Assembly (NCBI RefSeq): GCF_022581195.2
Contig: NC_061462.1
Location: forward strand, 6,014,001 to 6,078,000
Direction of reading: 5' to 3'
DNA: 64,000 bases
DNA from: Helicoverpa zea
Lineage: Eukaryota; Arthropoda; Insecta; Lepidoptera; Noctuidae
This document shows positions 62,901-64,000 of this stretch, piece by piece. Positions within the stretch are counted from its first letter, which is position 1; every line of letters starts with the position of its first letter. The position numbers and the translations under genes were made by a program. The notes under the pieces were generated by a model that was given only the letters and a program-made list of their open reading frames with translations, was not told the origin of the DNA and made no database searches.

Positions 62901-63055
62901 GCACGATCAAGTATCATCATTGAGCAAATATGTTCGTACTGTAGACGCACTCAATGTAAAAATAGAACAATCGAAGTCATTGTATGTTTAAGTACAATAT
63001 TGAAAATAATGTTGTTATTCTTTAGTCTACAGTTGCAAAAGACGGAACGAGAGCT
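59998..63055 (+). CDS. tau: Tau/MAPT-family microtubule-associated protein, main exons (3' end beyond window or alternative)
   Basis: Tau binds and stabilises axonal microtubules. Exons: 59998-61417, 61540-61583, 61683-61842, 62229-62437, 62515-62700 and candidate 63026-63055, all GT-AG and in phase. The 1.4-kb exon is disordered: first Pro/Gln-rich (QQPPPVRPLNRVDS), then acidic and Lys/Ser/Pro-rich with many SP/TP sites. Four microtubule-binding repeats follow: VKSKIGSLENATYKPGGGKV, a second with the changed core TPSGG, AKSKVGSLQNTAYKPGGGDK, and AKPKVASTVNITHKPGGGAV. KIGS and KVGS are the sites that MARK/PAR-1 kinases phosphorylate in this family. The acceptor at 59997 follows TTTCTTTTTATAAG and sets phase 0 entry. 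Confidence 0.93.
62229..62700 (+). CDS. tau: Exons carrying the four tau microtubule-binding repeats
   Basis: Exon 62229-62437 holds repeat 1 (PGGG intact) and most of repeat 2 (PSGG). Exon 62515-62700 starts IVSTKLEW, the end of repeat 2, and holds repeat 3 and the start of repeat 4. If exon 62515-62700 is not spliced on, translation ends four residues later (VNPS). Repeat 4 is cut after HKPGGGAVK, so its second half must come from a later exon. Confidence 0.93.
63026..63055 (+). CDS. tau: tau 30-nt microexon (candidate)
   Basis: TTATTCTTTAG acceptor, ten in-frame codons (STVAKDGTRA) and a strong donor GCT/GTGAGT. Length and phase are right, but the residues do not continue repeat 4, so it may be an alternative exon. 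Confidence 0.5.
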
Positions 63056-63240
63056 GTGAGTAAAATTCAATGTCTAAGTTTGTGTCAACACAGTCACCTT
63101 ATTGCACAATTTTATATACAACGTGTTTTATAGGCTTAAGTTATATGCAGTGACGTCAATGCACATACGTCACACACAGTGTGTGTCAAATGCAATGTCT
63201 ACAAACGTAATTATGAGAGTGTACCATTGTTATTTTTTAG

Positions 63241-63348
63241 TATGTAAAATGGGCGTTACCGCGATGGAGGGCATCGCATAAACATTTTGCCTACCACGCT
63301 TTGTGGAGTAAGGTTGGTCCGGCGGTACATATTGTGTACCGCACGTGA
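63241..63348 (+). CDS. tau: Candidate alternative terminal tau exon
   Basis: After a TTATTTTTTAG acceptor the frame carried from 63055 stays open for 35 codons (starting YVKWALPRWRASHKH) to TGA at 63346-63348. AATAAA lies at 63439-63444 and 63478-63483. A strong internal donor (GTAAGG at 63308) means it could also be a 67-nt internal exon. The residues match nothing I know in tau. Confidence 0.25.
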   Translation, partial: YVKWALPRWRASHKHFAYHALWSKVGPAVHIVYRT

Positions 63349-64000
63349 GATTTTCCTCGATAGAAATTTTCTAGTGTCTATCCAGGTATTTTTAGGACGG
63401 GCTGTGGCTGTACTTTCACGCTAGGTGTTATGCTTTCAAATAAACGATGTCGTGGCACATTAAATACAGACAACATAAATAAAGTCTTGCCGGATTGATA
63501 AATGCGAATGATAGTAGAATAAGTGTCGTTACACCATATACTCTTTATATTTACACGAAGAATGCCAAATTACTAAAATATTAACATGATATTACATAAT
63601 GTAGAGAACGAATATACGATTGTTACCCCTATACCTACACATGACCTACACGATATTATCGACAAGCACGCCATGAAAATCAATAACGATTATGCATTGT
63701 ACCAACTATGAAACAAACACAATATGTGTTCACGAACATACACCACAAATGTTTATGAAATTATAACTTAGCAACCGCACTGATATGACAGTATATATTA
63801 TAATATGTATACACAAAGGTTTTGTAGATATTTTCTAATTAGAGACAATATTTAAACCATTGCCGGTATAAGCCGCGCCTTCAAAGGCATCTCAGATACT
63901 TTTCTAAAAGATATATTTTTATAATGACGTTCATAATGTTAATTGTTAACGACGCATATTTTTGACAAATTAAGATTCCGATAAAAACTTTTCCCCCTGA
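63349..64000 (+). other. tau: tau 3' intronic or UTR sequence to window edge
   Basis: AT-rich. Nothing further recognised beyond the two AATAAA motifs. The remaining part of tau repeat 4, and any later repeats, lie beyond the window or were not visible. Confidence 0.5.

Overview
The window is nuclear DNA from an insect, almost certainly a moth or butterfly. It is AT-rich, with short exons and GT-AG introns. Its repeats include a dispersed fragment I recognise from lepidopteran genomes (15754-15821 and, inverted, 55781-55872), non-LTR retrotransposon debris and several MITEs. No bacterial, viral or CRISPR-type content was seen.

Layout, left to right. (1) 1-19415, minus strand: the first 43 coding exons (about 2,221 codons) of unc80, the large auxiliary subunit of the NALCN/narrow-abdomen sodium-leak channel. 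The start is at 19400, and the gene runs off the left edge after the exon at 278-138. Its introns hold a 5'-truncated non-LTR retrotransposon, a PIF/Harbinger-like MITE and a tRNA-Glu. (2) 19416-23357: upstream region of unc80, with a GC-rich patch carrying an X-box-like site. (3) 23358-26887, plus strand: a nine-exon gene for a 469-residue protein I do not recognise. A helix near its N-terminus fits the PKA regulatory-subunit anchoring consensus. (4) 27449-31167, plus strand: Mlc1, the muscle essential (alkali) myosin light chain, with two alternative final exons. (5) 31510-33700: intergenic, with old repeat debris. (6) About 33769 to beyond 64000, plus strand: tau/MAPT-family microtubule-associated protein. 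It has a non-coding first exon, a short first coding exon (34594-34654), a roughly 25-kb intron, a 1.4-kb proline-rich exon and exons carrying four microtubule-binding repeats.

The large tau intron holds an identical second tRNA-Glu, two well-formed MITEs, six or fewer palindromic CRE sites in the wider region, a candidate poison or short-isoform exon, and an apparently undescribed two-exon gene on the opposite strand (52971-52486) with two TATA boxes.

The three named genes are not an operon, but all belong to excitable cells: unc80 (neuronal leak channel), tau (axonal microtubules) and Mlc1 (muscle contraction). The least explained items are the anchoring-helix protein, the nested minus-strand gene, and how the first coding exon of tau joins the proline-rich exon. 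All exon models were built by eye from splice signals, reading phase and family similarity; none has been tested against transcripts.
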